Assembly (NCBI RefSeq): GCF_004217565.1
Contig: NZ_SHLA01000001.1
Span: 1,550,001 to 1,614,000, forward strand
Length of the DNA: 64,000 nt
Direction of reading: 5' to 3'
From: Zhihengliuella halotolerans
GTDB taxonomy: Bacteria > Actinomycetota > Actinomycetes > Actinomycetales > Micrococcaceae
Part shown: positions 35,957-43,837 of the stretch, in pieces
How positions within the stretch are numbered: the stretch's first letter is position 1
How the letters are laid out: each line of letters starts with the position of its first letter
Made by a program: the position numbers and the translations under genes
The notes under the pieces: model-generated
What the model was told of the DNA's origin: nothing
Seen by the model: only the letters and a program-made list of their open reading frames with translations
The model's database searches: none

Positions 35957-36931
35957 TCACTCCTCGCGGGCCTCGCGGATGGCCTCGTTGACGACGCCGA
36001 ACGCGACGCCGCCGCCGTAGCCCTTCCGTGCGAGCATCGAGACCAGCCGCCGGATGACTTTGTCGCGCTGGAGCCGGTCGTTCAAGTCCGCCGAGCCCTG
36101 ACTGCGCAATTTCTTGTCGACCAGTTCGCGAGCGGCTCGGCGCTCGTCGTCCTCGGTAACCTGCTCGAGGGCCTCCACGATGAACTCGTCGTCGATACCC
36201 TTCTGCACCAGCTCGCGGCGTAGCGCCGACGCGGCCAGACGTCGGGTCCCGGCCCGGCTCCGGACCCACATGAGCGCGAATTCGCGGTCGTTGATCAGGC
36301 CGAGTTCCTCGAAGCGGTCCAAGACCTGCCCGGCAACGGCATCGGGAATCTCCCGTTCCGCGAGCTTGTCAGCGAGTTGCTGACGGCTCTTGGCCGAGCC
36401 CGTGAGCTGGCGCAGGATGATGGCCCGGGCTTCCTCCTCGGGGTGCGCGGGCGGGCCAGCCTCCCGGGGTTCCTTCCGGTTCCTGCCCGAGGGCCGCTTC
36501 CGGCGTCCGGACGACTCGTCCGCACCGGATTCCAGGTATTCGCCCGGGTCTTCGTCGGGGACGGTCTCCGGTGTGGCGGCGTCCGCCTCGAACGGTACGG
36601 CAGCACGAGTCGAAGCGCGTTCCGGACCGGAGGAGCGCGGGCGGTCCTCCGTCGCGACCGGCCCGGGTGTGGCCGCCACGATGTCCTGCGCCCAGTCCGG
36701 CGGCGGCCCGGCGGAAGCGAGCCACGCTTCCGCGTCGGGCGTCAGCGCCGACGGGGCGTCGCCCGAGCGACGTCGCTGTGGCGGGGCTGCGTCGGTGCCG
36801 CGGCGCGCCCCGGAGGCGGCGCGCGGTTTTCTACGCGAGCCGTCCCGGCTCGACTTTCCTCGACCCGCCGCCGCGCCGGTGCCGTCGCCGGCGTCCGTCA
36901 GACCGGCCCAGTCATCTGCTCTGTTCACCAT
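35957..36931 (-). CDS. recX: RecX with a long disordered N-terminus
   Basis: RecX binds RecA filaments and limits their activity. The family domain occupies roughly residues 165-320 (AIILRQLTGSAKSRQQLADKL, LGLINDREFALMWV, LRRELVQKGIDDE). The 165 residues ahead are low-complexity, rich in Arg, Pro, Ser and Gly, and would double the usual size. ATG 36931 is 58 bp after the recA stop. A later start would remove the extension, but no obvious one with a ribosome-binding site lies near residue 160. Confidence 0.88.
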   Translation of the reverse strand: MVNRADDWAGLTDAGDGTGAAAGRGKSSRDGSRRKPRAASGARRGTDAAPPQRRRSGDAPSALTPDAEAWLASAGPPPDWAQDIVAATPGPVATEDRPRSSGPERASTRAAVPFEADAATPETVPDEDPGEYLESGADESSGRRKRPSGRNRKEPREAGPPAHPEEEARAIILRQLTGSAKSRQQLADKLAEREIPDAVAGQVLDRFEELGLINDREFALMWVRSRAGTRRLAASALRRELVQKGIDDEFIVEALEQVTEDDERRAARELVDKKLRSQGSADLNDRLQRDKVIRRLVSMLARKGYGGGVAFGVVNEAIREAREE

Positions 36932-36989
36932 GCCTCGGATTCAGCAACGGCGCCCCCTTGAGGGCGCCGCCGCGTTCGTCGTTCGGTTC

Positions 36990-38039
36990 CTAGCCGTCGT
37001 CCCCGACGGCCCGCAGGGTGGCCCCGTCTTCTTCCTCCGTGACGGGATCCACACCGAGCTTCTCGCGGAGGCGACGCTCGATTTCGTTGGCGAGGTCCGG
37101 GTTATCGCGCAGGAAGCGCCGGGCGTTCTCCTTGCCCTGGCCGAGCTGGTCGCCGTCGTAGGTGAACCAGGCGCCGGACTTCTTCACGAGACCGTGCTCG
37201 ACACCCATGTCGATGAGTCCGCCCTCGCGGGAGATGCCGATGCCGTAGAGGATGTCGAATTCGGCCTGCTTGAACGGCGGCGCCATCTTGTTCTTGACAA
37301 TCTTGGCGCGGGTGCGGTTGCCGACCGGGTTCGTGCCTTCCTTGAGCGTCTCGATGCGGCGGACGTCGATGCGGACGGACGCGTAGAACTTCAGCGCCTT
37401 GCCGCCGGTCGTGGTCTCCGGGCTGCCGAAGAAGACGCCGATCTTCTCACGCAGCTGGTTGATGAAGATCGCAGTCGTCTTCGTCTGCGAAAGACGACCG
37501 GTGATCTTGCGCAATGCCTGGCTCATCAGGCGGGCCTGCAGGCCGACGTGGCTGTCACCCATCTCACCCTCGATTTCCGCACGCGGCACGAGCGCGGCCA
37601 CGGAGTCGATGACGATGACGTCGAGCGAGCCGGAGCCCACCAGCATGTCCATGATCTCCAGCGCCTGCTCTCCGGTGTCCGGCTGGGAGACCAGCAGGGC
37701 GTCGGTGTCGACGCCCAGCTTCTTGGCGTACTCGGGGTCGAGCGCGTGCTCGGCATCGATGAACGCAGCGATTCCGCCATTGCGCTGGGCGCTGGCGACG
37801 GCGTGCAGCGCGACCGTCGTCTTACCGGAGGACTCCGGGCCGTAGATCTCGACGACGCGGCCGCGTGGCAGCCCGCCGATACCGAGGGCTATGTCGAGAG
37901 CGATCGAGCTCGTCGAGATCGTCTCGATCGGCGCACGCGTGTCGTCACCGAGACGCATGACGGATCCCTTGCCGTACTGCTTGTCGATCTGCGCGAGCGC
38001 CGTTTCCAGAGCCTTCTCGCGGTCCATTGGTGCAGCCAT
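36990..38039 (-). CDS. recA: Recombinase RecA
   Basis: A 349-residue recombinase and LexA coprotease. [20 protein letters not shown], Walker [13 protein letters not shown], the [16 protein letters not shown] strand and loop L2 region are intact. No intein is present. ATG 38039 has AGAGGTGA upstream. The 5' region has an SOS box and promoter at 38182-38210, giving a leader of about 135 bases that contains the motif shared with lexA. recX follows. Confidence 0.98.
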   Translation of the reverse strand: MAAPMDREKALETALAQIDKQYGKGSVMRLGDDTRAPIETISTSSIALDIALGIGGLPRGRVVEIYGPESSGKTTVALHAVASAQRNGGIAAFIDAEHALDPEYAKKLGVDTDALLVSQPDTGEQALEIMDMLVGSGSLDVIVIDSVAALVPRAEIEGEMGDSHVGLQARLMSQALRKITGRLSQTKTTAIFINQLREKIGVFFGSPETTTGGKALKFYASVRIDVRRIETLKEGTNPVGNRTRAKIVKNKMAPPFKQAEFDILYGIGISREGGLIDMGVEHGLVKKSGAWFTYDGDQLGQGKENARRFLRDNPDLANEIERRLREKLGVDPVTEEEDGATLRAVGDDG

Positions 38040-38102
38040 GTTTCACCTCTAAGTCGTAGTGGCCGCGTGCGGCCTGTCGTCCGTTCGAGTTCACGCTATG
38101 GC

Positions 38103-38124
38103 CCGGCTCCCGCATTTTGGGTTG
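38103..38124. other. Motif shared with the lexA leader (recA copy)
   Basis: Same core, CCCGCATTTTGGGTT, with CCGGC ahead; 20 of 22 bases match 27067-27088. It lies 64 bp before the recA start, in reversed orientation relative to the gene when compared with lexA. Role unknown. Confidence 0.5.
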
Positions 38125-38181
38125 CCAAGCGGTGATTGTGGATCAGGACAACACATGTGGATGGGAAGTTGCCTGTCGCCC

Positions 38182-38210
38182 ACTCTACCCGAGTACGAAC
38201 AGATCTTCGA
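38182..38210 (-). promoter_or_regulatory. recA promoter with SOS box
   Basis: ACGAACAGATCTTCGA at 38195-38210 matches TCGAAC-N4-GTTCGA at 10 of 12 positions. On the minus strand a -10 TAGAGT (38182-38187) follows, so the box covers the -35 region. LexA repression is the expected mode. Confidence 0.65.
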
Positions 38211-38246
38211 ACTCGAACTCGGCGTGTCCGGTCGAAATTCGAACGA

Positions 38247-38468
38247 CTACGCCCGCGGCTTGATATCCCGGCCCAGCCGACGCGCTTCCGGGACGTCCTG
38301 GGCCTCGCAGATCGACAACCAGACCCGTTTCGGGCGTTCGCCCGCGGCCAGGGCGCTGCTGGCCGTCCGCCCACCGAGATCCGTCAGGACCAGGTCATCG
38401 GCCAGCACGTGGGCGTAGCCGGACCCGAATTCGTCTTCCATCAGCCGCCAGAAGTCACTCAATCGCAC
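38247..38468 (-). CDS. DUF3046 family protein
   Basis: A 73-residue protein, V/M-RLSDFWRLMEDEFGSGY, the DUF3046 family that sits just upstream of recA in many actinobacteria. No catalytic motif is visible, and its role is unknown. GTG 38468 gives the family N-terminus. Its stop lies 36 bp before the recA SOS box, so recA likely has its own promoter. Confidence 0.85.
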   Translation of the reverse strand: MRLSDFWRLMEDEFGSGYAHVLADDLVLTDLGGRTASSALAAGERPKRVWLSICEAQDVPEARRLGRDIKPRA

Positions 38469-38543
38469 GCGCTCATTCTGCCACGGCTGCCCCGGCGGGA
38501 CGCGAACCGGCCTCGCGCGCGCCGAAGCGCCTAGGATGTTTTC

Positions 38544-39020
38544 ATGACTCCATCCCCCGAGAACGCCGACGACGACCGCGAACAGGCGATCATCGACATG
38601 GAGGAACAGCTGAGCCTGCTCTTCCGCCGCTCCCGAGCCATCGGCAACCGGGTCGCGCGCCGGGTCCACCCCGAGATGGAGCCCGGGGCCTACGGGCTCC
38701 TCCGCGCGTTGCAGCGCCACGGCTCACTGCGCCTGACCGACCTGGCCGCGGAGATCGGCGTCGGCAAGCCGACCGTGAGCCGGCAGGTGGCAATGCTCGA
38801 ACGACTCGGTGTCGTGGAGAAGCAGTCCGACCCCACCGACGGCCGCGCACAGACGCTGACACTCACGCCCAACGGCGCGGATCAGCTCAGGGAGGCGCAG
38901 CTCGCCCGGCGCCAGGTGTTCCACGGGCTGCTCGGCGACTGGGACGACGCGGACCTGACCCGGCTGGCGGGCCTGCTCGGACGCCTCAACGAGGCCTACC
39001 AGCGCGACGAGACGCTGTAG
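38544..39020 (+). CDS. MarR family transcriptional regulator
   Basis: A 158-residue winged-helix regulator: LTDLAAEIGVGKPTVSRQVAMLERLGVVEKQ is the recognition region, followed by DPTDGRAQTLTLTPNG (the wing). MarR proteins act as dimers and often sense phenolic or oxidising compounds; no cysteine sensor is visible. Only 75 bp separate it from the divergent DUF3046 gene. Its target is not evident. A terminator follows. Confidence 0.88.
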   Translation: MTPSPENADDDREQAIIDMEEQLSLLFRRSRAIGNRVARRVHPEMEPGAYGLLRALQRHGSLRLTDLAAEIGVGKPTVSRQVAMLERLGVVEKQSDPTDGRAQTLTLTPNGADQLREAQLARRQVFHGLLGDWDDADLTRLAGLLGRLNEAYQRDETL

Positions 39021-39031
39021 ACCCCCGCACG

Positions 39032-39071
39032 CACGACGCCCCTCCCACCTCATGGCGGGAGGGGCGTCGTG
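39032..39071. terminator. Terminator between marR-type gene and clgR
   Basis: A 15-bp stem, CACGACGCCCCTCCC with its complement, around a 10-base loop. GTTT follows on the plus strand. It lies between two convergent genes. Confidence 0.75.
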
Positions 39072-39081
39072 GTTTAAGTCG

Positions 39082-39429
39082 TCAGTGCTGGTTTGCGACG
39101 GGCTGGCTGGAGTCGCCCGGCCGCCACTCGGCGGCCAGTGCGCGGCCGTATTCGTGCGTCAGTTCGCTGGGGACGGTGTCAGGCACGCCGACGCCTTCGG
39201 CGAGGGCGACTCGGTCGCTGACCTCGCGCAACATCAGGGACAACGGAACGTCGAGCGCCGTGCAGATCGAGGAGAGGAGCTCGGATGACGCTTCCTTCTG
39301 ACCGCGTTCGACCTCGGAAAGGTATCCGAGCGAGACGCGCGCGTTGTGCGACACCTCGCGCAGGGTGCGCCCCTGGCGCTGGCGAACGTCACGCAGGACT
39401 TCGCCGATCTCGTGGCGTAGGACAACCAT
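39082..39429 (-). CDS. clgR: ClgR-type XRE regulator
   Basis: A 115-residue helix-turn-helix protein. [32 protein letters not shown] is the Cro/C1 domain and matches the actinobacterial Clp-protease gene regulator closely. ClgR activates clpP1P2, clpC and itself. The position next to cinA, pgsA and ftsK is also that of clgR in mycobacteria. ATG 39429 has AAGGAG upstream; a longer frame to 39522 is not family-like. A dyad upstream may be its operator. Confidence 0.85.
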   Translation of the reverse strand: MVVLRHEIGEVLRDVRQRQGRTLREVSHNARVSLGYLSEVERGQKEASSELLSSICTALDVPLSLMLREVSDRVALAEGVGVPDTVPSELTHEYGRALAAEWRPGDSSQPVANQH

Positions 39430-39649
39430 TGTGCGCTCCTTGTGGTCTCGACGTTCATCATCTGCCGTGCCCACGTCCCGCCAACGGACGACGCCGTTGA
39501 TGGTGACGGGTTGCTTGACCATGGGTATAGCCGTTCTCCTTAGTCCAATTCACCGCCGATGATCGACGGAGAAAACCGGGGCTTCTGCTTCCGAAAGCCC
39601 TACATGTTATCCAACGGGCCATCGTGCCGTTTTGTTCCCGGTCCCCTTC

Positions 39650-39699
39650 ACCCTATCCAGAGTGAGGCACAAGTCACCACTCTTCGAGCGAAGTTGTGG
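39650..39699 (-). promoter_or_regulatory. clgR promoter and upstream dyad
   Basis: On the minus strand, -35 GTGACT (39672-39677) and -10 TAGGGT (39650-39655) are 16 bp apart. Just upstream lies CTTCGAGCGAAG (39682-39693), flanked by CCAC and GTGG (39677-39699). An activator dyad touching a weak -35 suits ClgR autoactivation, which is inferred. Confidence 0.4.
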
Positions 39700-39704
39700 A
39701 AAAA

Positions 39705-40202
39705 CTAGGAAACACCGGGCCACTCGCCGGCTCCGCGCAGGGCGAGTGCGACGGCGGCCAGCGCCGCCTCGCACGCGGCACGGCGGATCTCGCCCCGAGT
39801 CCCGTGAAAATCGAGTTCGTCCACTCCCGCGCCCCACGGGCTCTCCCAGGCGACATATACTCGCCCGACCGGCTGGCCATCGTGCGGGTCGGGACCCGCG
39901 ACACCCGTCGTCGACACGCCGATCGTCGCCCCACAGGCGCGCCGAGCTCCGGTCGCCATCGCCCGTGCCACGTCCGGATCGACGCTGCCCCGGGCGTCGA
40001 GCAGGGCCGGGTCCACGCCCAGCAGAGACGCCTTGACGTCACTGTGGTAGGACACGATGCCCCCGCGCAGCACTGCGGAAGCGCCGGGCGCGTCCGCGAT
40101 GGCTGCGGCGACGAGTCCCGCCGTCAGCGATTCGGCGGTCGCGATGGTCACACCGTGCGCAGTAGCGGCCGCGACGACGGCCGCCGGGCTCAGGTGATCC
40201 AT
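39705..40202 (-). CDS. pncC: Nicotinamide-nucleotide amidohydrolase, CinA C-terminal type
   Basis: A 165-residue stand-alone CinA C-terminal domain. It deamidates NMN to NaMN, recycling the by-product of NAD-dependent ligase. Motifs: TAESLTAGLVAAAIADAPGA near residue 22, GGIVSYHSDVKASLLGV and STTGVAGPDPHDGQPVGRVYVA. No N-terminal COG1058 domain is attached, as usual in actinobacteria. ATG 40202 is 5 bp after the pgsA stop. Confidence 0.92.
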   Translation of the reverse strand: MDHLSPAAVVAAATAHGVTIATAESLTAGLVAAAIADAPGASAVLRGGIVSYHSDVKASLLGVDPALLDARGSVDPDVARAMATGARRACGATIGVSTTGVAGPDPHDGQPVGRVYVAWESPWGAGVDELDFHGTRGEIRRAACEAALAAVALALRGAGEWPGVS

Positions 40203-40207
40203 GATGG

Positions 40208-40807
40208 CTACGCCTGCCGTCCCTGCGTGCGCAGGCGGACCGCGTCGACGATGTAGACGATGCCCGTGTACAAGGTCAGCGCCACGGCGAACCACATGAC
40301 TACGAGCGCGACGGCGTTCAGCCAGCCGATGGTCGCGACGATCGGCAGCAGCAGCAGGAAGATGCCGAGCGCCTGGGTGACGGTCTTGAGCTTGCCGCCC
40401 TTCGACGCCGGCATGACGCCGTAGCGGATGACGACGAACCGCATCAGAGTGATCCCCCATTCGCGGACGAGGATGATGCCCGTGGCCCACCACGAGAGTT
40501 CGCCGTAGAGGGAGAACAACACCAGCGCGGCGCCGGTCAGCAGCTTGTCAGCGATCGGATCCGCGATCTTGCCGAAGTCGGTGATGAGCCCGCGGCTCCG
40601 CGCGATGTCGCCGTCGAGTTTGTCCGTGTACATCGCGAGCGCGAACACCGCGACAGCGGCCCAGCGCCAGCCCCCGTACTGCGGCTCGCCACCCTCCACG
40701 TCGAGCACGTACAGCCAGACGAAGAACGGGACCATGACGATCCGCAACGTCGTCAGGACGTTGGCAATGTTCAGCGTGGGGACCGGTTTGTCTTCAGGAC
40801 TAGTCAC
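40208..40807 (-). CDS. pgsA: CDP-diacylglycerol-glycerol-3-phosphate phosphatidyltransferase
   Basis: A 199-residue CDP-alcohol phosphatidyltransferase making phosphatidylglycerol phosphate in the membrane. The family signature D-x2-DG-x2-AR-x8-G-x3-D-x3-D is complete, from LDGDIARSRG to KIADPIADK (about residues 60-85). Five to six membrane helices are seen. ATG 40807 lies 9 bp past the ftsK stop. The ftsK-pgsA-pncC-clgR order is conserved in actinobacteria. Confidence 0.93.
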   Translation of the reverse strand: MTSPEDKPVPTLNIANVLTTLRIVMVPFFVWLYVLDVEGGEPQYGGWRWAAVAVFALAMYTDKLDGDIARSRGLITDFGKIADPIADKLLTGAALVLFSLYGELSWWATGIILVREWGITLMRFVVIRYGVMPASKGGKLKTVTQALGIFLLLLPIVATIGWLNAVALVVMWFAVALTLYTGIVYIVDAVRLRTQGRQA

Positions 40808-40816
40808 GCCTCAAGG

Positions 40817-43765
40817 CTACCTGCCCGTCAGGTGCCACGCGTCGTCGGATCCGTTGTCGTCGTCGCCATCGTAGTAGTCGACGGCTTCGGGAAGCGCGGC
40901 CTCCTGGTCGGCCAGTACGTCATTGGAGTACTCCTGAGCGCTGCCGTATTCCTGCTGCGGCTGCTCGTGGTTGGCCTTCGCGTTTTCGACGAGCGCAGCC
41001 TGGGTCGGCGTGGCCTCCGCAGTCGCCGCCGACCCCTCGCCCTTCATCGCGGCGAGCACCTGGGGCAGGTCGTCCGGCTTGACGAGGACGTCGCGGGCCT
41101 TGGAACCCTCGGAGGCGCCGACGACGCCGCGCGACTCGAGCAGGTCCATGAGCCGCCCCGCCTTCGCGAAACCGACGCGGAGCTTGCGCTGCAACATCGA
41201 CGTCGAACCGAACTGGGTTGTGACGACCAGCTCGGTGGCCTGCAGCAGGACCTCCAGGTCGTCTCCGATGTCCTCGTCGATCTGCTTCTTCGGGGCCTCG
41301 ACGGCGACGTCCTCGCGGTAGACCGCCGAGAGCTGGCCCTTGACGTGTTCGACGACGCGGTGAATCTCGGACTCCGTCACCCACGCGCCCTGGACGCGCA
41401 TCGGCTTCGAAGCGCCCATGGGCAGGAAGAGCGCGTCACCCTGGCCGAGCAGCTTCTCGGCGCCCGGCTGGTCGAGCACGACGCGGGAGTCCGTGACGGA
41501 GCTCGTCGCGAACGCCATCCGCGAGGGGACATTCGCCTTGATCAGGCCCGTCACGACGTCAACCGACGGACGCTGTGTCGCGAGCACGAGGTGGATACCG
41601 GCGGCGCGGGCGAGCTGGGTGATGCGCACGATCGAGTCCTCGACGTCGCGCGGGGCGACCATCATGAGGTCGGCGAGCTCGTCGACGATCACCAACAGGT
41701 ACGGGTACGGCTTCAGCACGCGCTGGCTCCCGGCCGGCGGCGTCACCTTGCCGGCGCGAACCGCCTTGTTGAAGTCGTCGATGTGCTTGAACCCGAAGTT
41801 CGCCAGGTCGTCATAGCGGGTGTCCATCTCCTTCACAACCCATTGCAGGGCCTCGGCGGCCTTCTTCGGGCTGGTGATGATAGGCGTGATCAGGTGCGGC
41901 ACACCCTCGTAGGCGGTGAGCTCCACGCGCTTCGGGTCGACCATGACCATGCGCACCTCGTCGGGCGTGGCGCGCATGAGGATCGACGTGATCATGGAGT
42001 TCACGAACGACGACTTACCCGCGCCCGTCGCGCCGGCGACGAGCATGTGCGGCATCTTCGCCAGGTTGGCGACGACGAATCCGCCCTCGACGTCCTTGCC
42101 GACGCCCATGACCATCGGGTGCTCCGTCTTGCGCGCCGCGTTGGAGCGCAGGACGTCGCCGAGGACCACGACCTCCTTGTCGGCGTTCGGGATCTCGATG
42201 CCGATCGCGCTCTTTCCCGGGATGGGCGAGAGGATGCGCACGTCGGAAGACGCGACCGCGTAGGAGATGTTCTTGGACAGGGCCGTGACCTTCTCCACCT
42301 TGGTGCCCGGCGAGAGCTCGATCTCATACCGCGTCACCGTCGGGCCGCGGCTGAACCCGGTCACCTGGGCGTCGACCTTGAACTGCTGCATCGTCTGCGT
42401 CAGGGCGGCGACGACGGCGTCGTTCGCCTCCGAACGGTCCTTCGACGGCGGCCCGGCCGGCAGGTAGTCCGACTGCGGCAGCGTGTAGGTCACGTCGCCG
42501 GCCAGTTGCAGTTGCTCGGTGCGCTGCGGGATGGGCGGCAGGGGCGCGCCCGCGCGCGGCAACACCTGCGTAGCGTTCGGGCCGGCGGCGCCGTCGTGCT
42601 CCGCCATCGCCTCCTGCAGGGCCGCGGCGTCGAGCGCCTCGGTCACGGGTTCGACGCCGCTCGCGGCGGACGGGGCGGACGGGGTCTCGCCGAGGCCGAC
42701 CCGCTCCTTGACCCGGGCCATGGCCTTCTCGGCGGCCGTCGGCCGGCGCACGCCGGGAGGTACGGCCGGTTCCTCGTCGTCTGGCGTTCCAGCACCCGCG
42801 TGGTAGTCCTCGGCCGGGTCGATGGGGGCGGTCCGCTCGAGGCTGCGCGTCTTCTCGGCTTCGGCGATGACCGCGCTCTCGTACGCCCCGTCGGTGACGT
42901 GCCCACCGGCGTCGTGGGCGTCGTCGTCCTTCTTCTTGCTGAAAAGGCTCTTCCGCGGCCGGCGAGGCTTCTTCTTGTCTTCCTCGTAGAGGTAGGACTG
43001 GTCGTGATCGCTGCGCGGGCCGGCATAGGTGTCGTCGTCCTGGCCCAGCAGCCAGCGATAGCCGGTCCGGATGCGCGTGGGGATGCGTTTGAGCGGGGTC
43101 GCCGTCGTGATCATGAGCGAAAGCATCACGAGCAGCACCATGACAACCAGGGCGCCCCATCGCGAGACGAGGCCCGCCAACGGCGAGGTGAGCAGGAAAC
43201 CGAGGATGCCGCCGCCGGCCCAGAGCTGCTCGACGGCGTCCGCCACCGTGGGGATTCCGGCGATCGTGTGGGCGAGCCCGGCGCCGCCTGCGATGCCGAC
43301 GGCGAAACCGATGCCGACACGGTTGTTCACGGCGTCCTGTTCCGGGTAGCGGAAGAGGCGGAACGCGCCGATCAGGAGCAGCAGCGGGAGCAGCACACCC
43401 ATGTAGCCGATCGAGCCGGCGACGACGTTGTGGACCACGGTGCCGTACCAGCCGACGTCGCGCAGGCCCCACCACTCGACAGAGGCGACCACGAGGGCGA
43501 CGACGACGAGGAAGAGCCCGGTGCCGTCGCGGCGATCCTCCATCTCCGGGCGAACCTTGCTGCCGATCTGGCGGAAAGCTCCGCCGACCACTCGGCCGAT
43601 GCCCATCCACGCGCCGCGGACAGCGCGCAGGGGCCACGCCAGGTCGTGCTCGGGCGCGGCGGGAGCGGGCTTCGTCGACTTCTTGCTGCCGTTCGCGGAG
43701 GTATTGCGAGCGGGCGTGCGCTTAGTCGACGAACCAGTCCGGGTGGATGAAGTACGGGTCGCCAT
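40817..43765 (-). CDS. ftsK: DNA translocase FtsK
   Basis: A 982-residue septal translocase that moves chromosome termini and activates XerCD. Basic N-terminus, four membrane segments (about 80-235), a charged Pro/Ala linker (240-480), then the RecA-like motor with Walker A GATGAGKSSF near residue 590 and LVIVDELADLM near 700. The gamma winged helix is the segment VVTTQFGSTSMLQRKLRVGF, which reads KOPS sites. ATG 43765 (MATRTSS) is preferred; GTG 43774 would add three residues. Confidence 0.95.
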   Translation of the reverse strand: MATRTSSTRTGSSTKRTPARNTSANGSKKSTKPAPAAPEHDLAWPLRAVRGAWMGIGRVVGGAFRQIGSKVRPEMEDRRDGTGLFLVVVALVVASVEWWGLRDVGWYGTVVHNVVAGSIGYMGVLLPLLLLIGAFRLFRYPEQDAVNNRVGIGFAVGIAGGAGLAHTIAGIPTVADAVEQLWAGGGILGFLLTSPLAGLVSRWGALVVMVLLVMLSLMITTATPLKRIPTRIRTGYRWLLGQDDDTYAGPRSDHDQSYLYEEDKKKPRRPRKSLFSKKKDDDAHDAGGHVTDGAYESAVIAEAEKTRSLERTAPIDPAEDYHAGAGTPDDEEPAVPPGVRRPTAAEKAMARVKERVGLGETPSAPSAASGVEPVTEALDAAALQEAMAEHDGAAGPNATQVLPRAGAPLPPIPQRTEQLQLAGDVTYTLPQSDYLPAGPPSKDRSEANDAVVAALTQTMQQFKVDAQVTGFSRGPTVTRYEIELSPGTKVEKVTALSKNISYAVASSDVRILSPIPGKSAIGIEIPNADKEVVVLGDVLRSNAARKTEHPMVMGVGKDVEGGFVVANLAKMPHMLVAGATGAGKSSFVNSMITSILMRATPDEVRMVMVDPKRVELTAYEGVPHLITPIITSPKKAAEALQWVVKEMDTRYDDLANFGFKHIDDFNKAVRAGKVTPPAGSQRVLKPYPYLLVIVDELADLMMVAPRDVEDSIVRITQLARAAGIHLVLATQRPSVDVVTGLIKANVPSRMAFATSSVTDSRVVLDQPGAEKLLGQGDALFLPMGASKPMRVQGAWVTESEIHRVVEHVKGQLSAVYREDVAVEAPKKQIDEDIGDDLEVLLQATELVVTTQFGSTSMLQRKLRVGFAKAGRLMDLLESRGVVGASEGSKARDVLVKPDDLPQVLAAMKGEGSAATAEATPTQAALVENAKANHEQPQQEYGSAQEYSNDVLADQEAALPEAVDYYDGDDDNGSDDAWHLTGR

Positions 43766-43837
43766 AAGGCCCACCGTACCGCGTCAGGCCCGTCCCGGCC
43801 CGGATTTACACGGCGTCCGGGCGCCGGAACACGGGCC

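Noticed and set aside
40832-43750. A 972-codon open frame antisense to ftsK
   Set aside because: Same GC-driven shadow; composition is Leu/Arg/Asp/Val-rich and lacks motifs, whereas ftsK is unmistakable.
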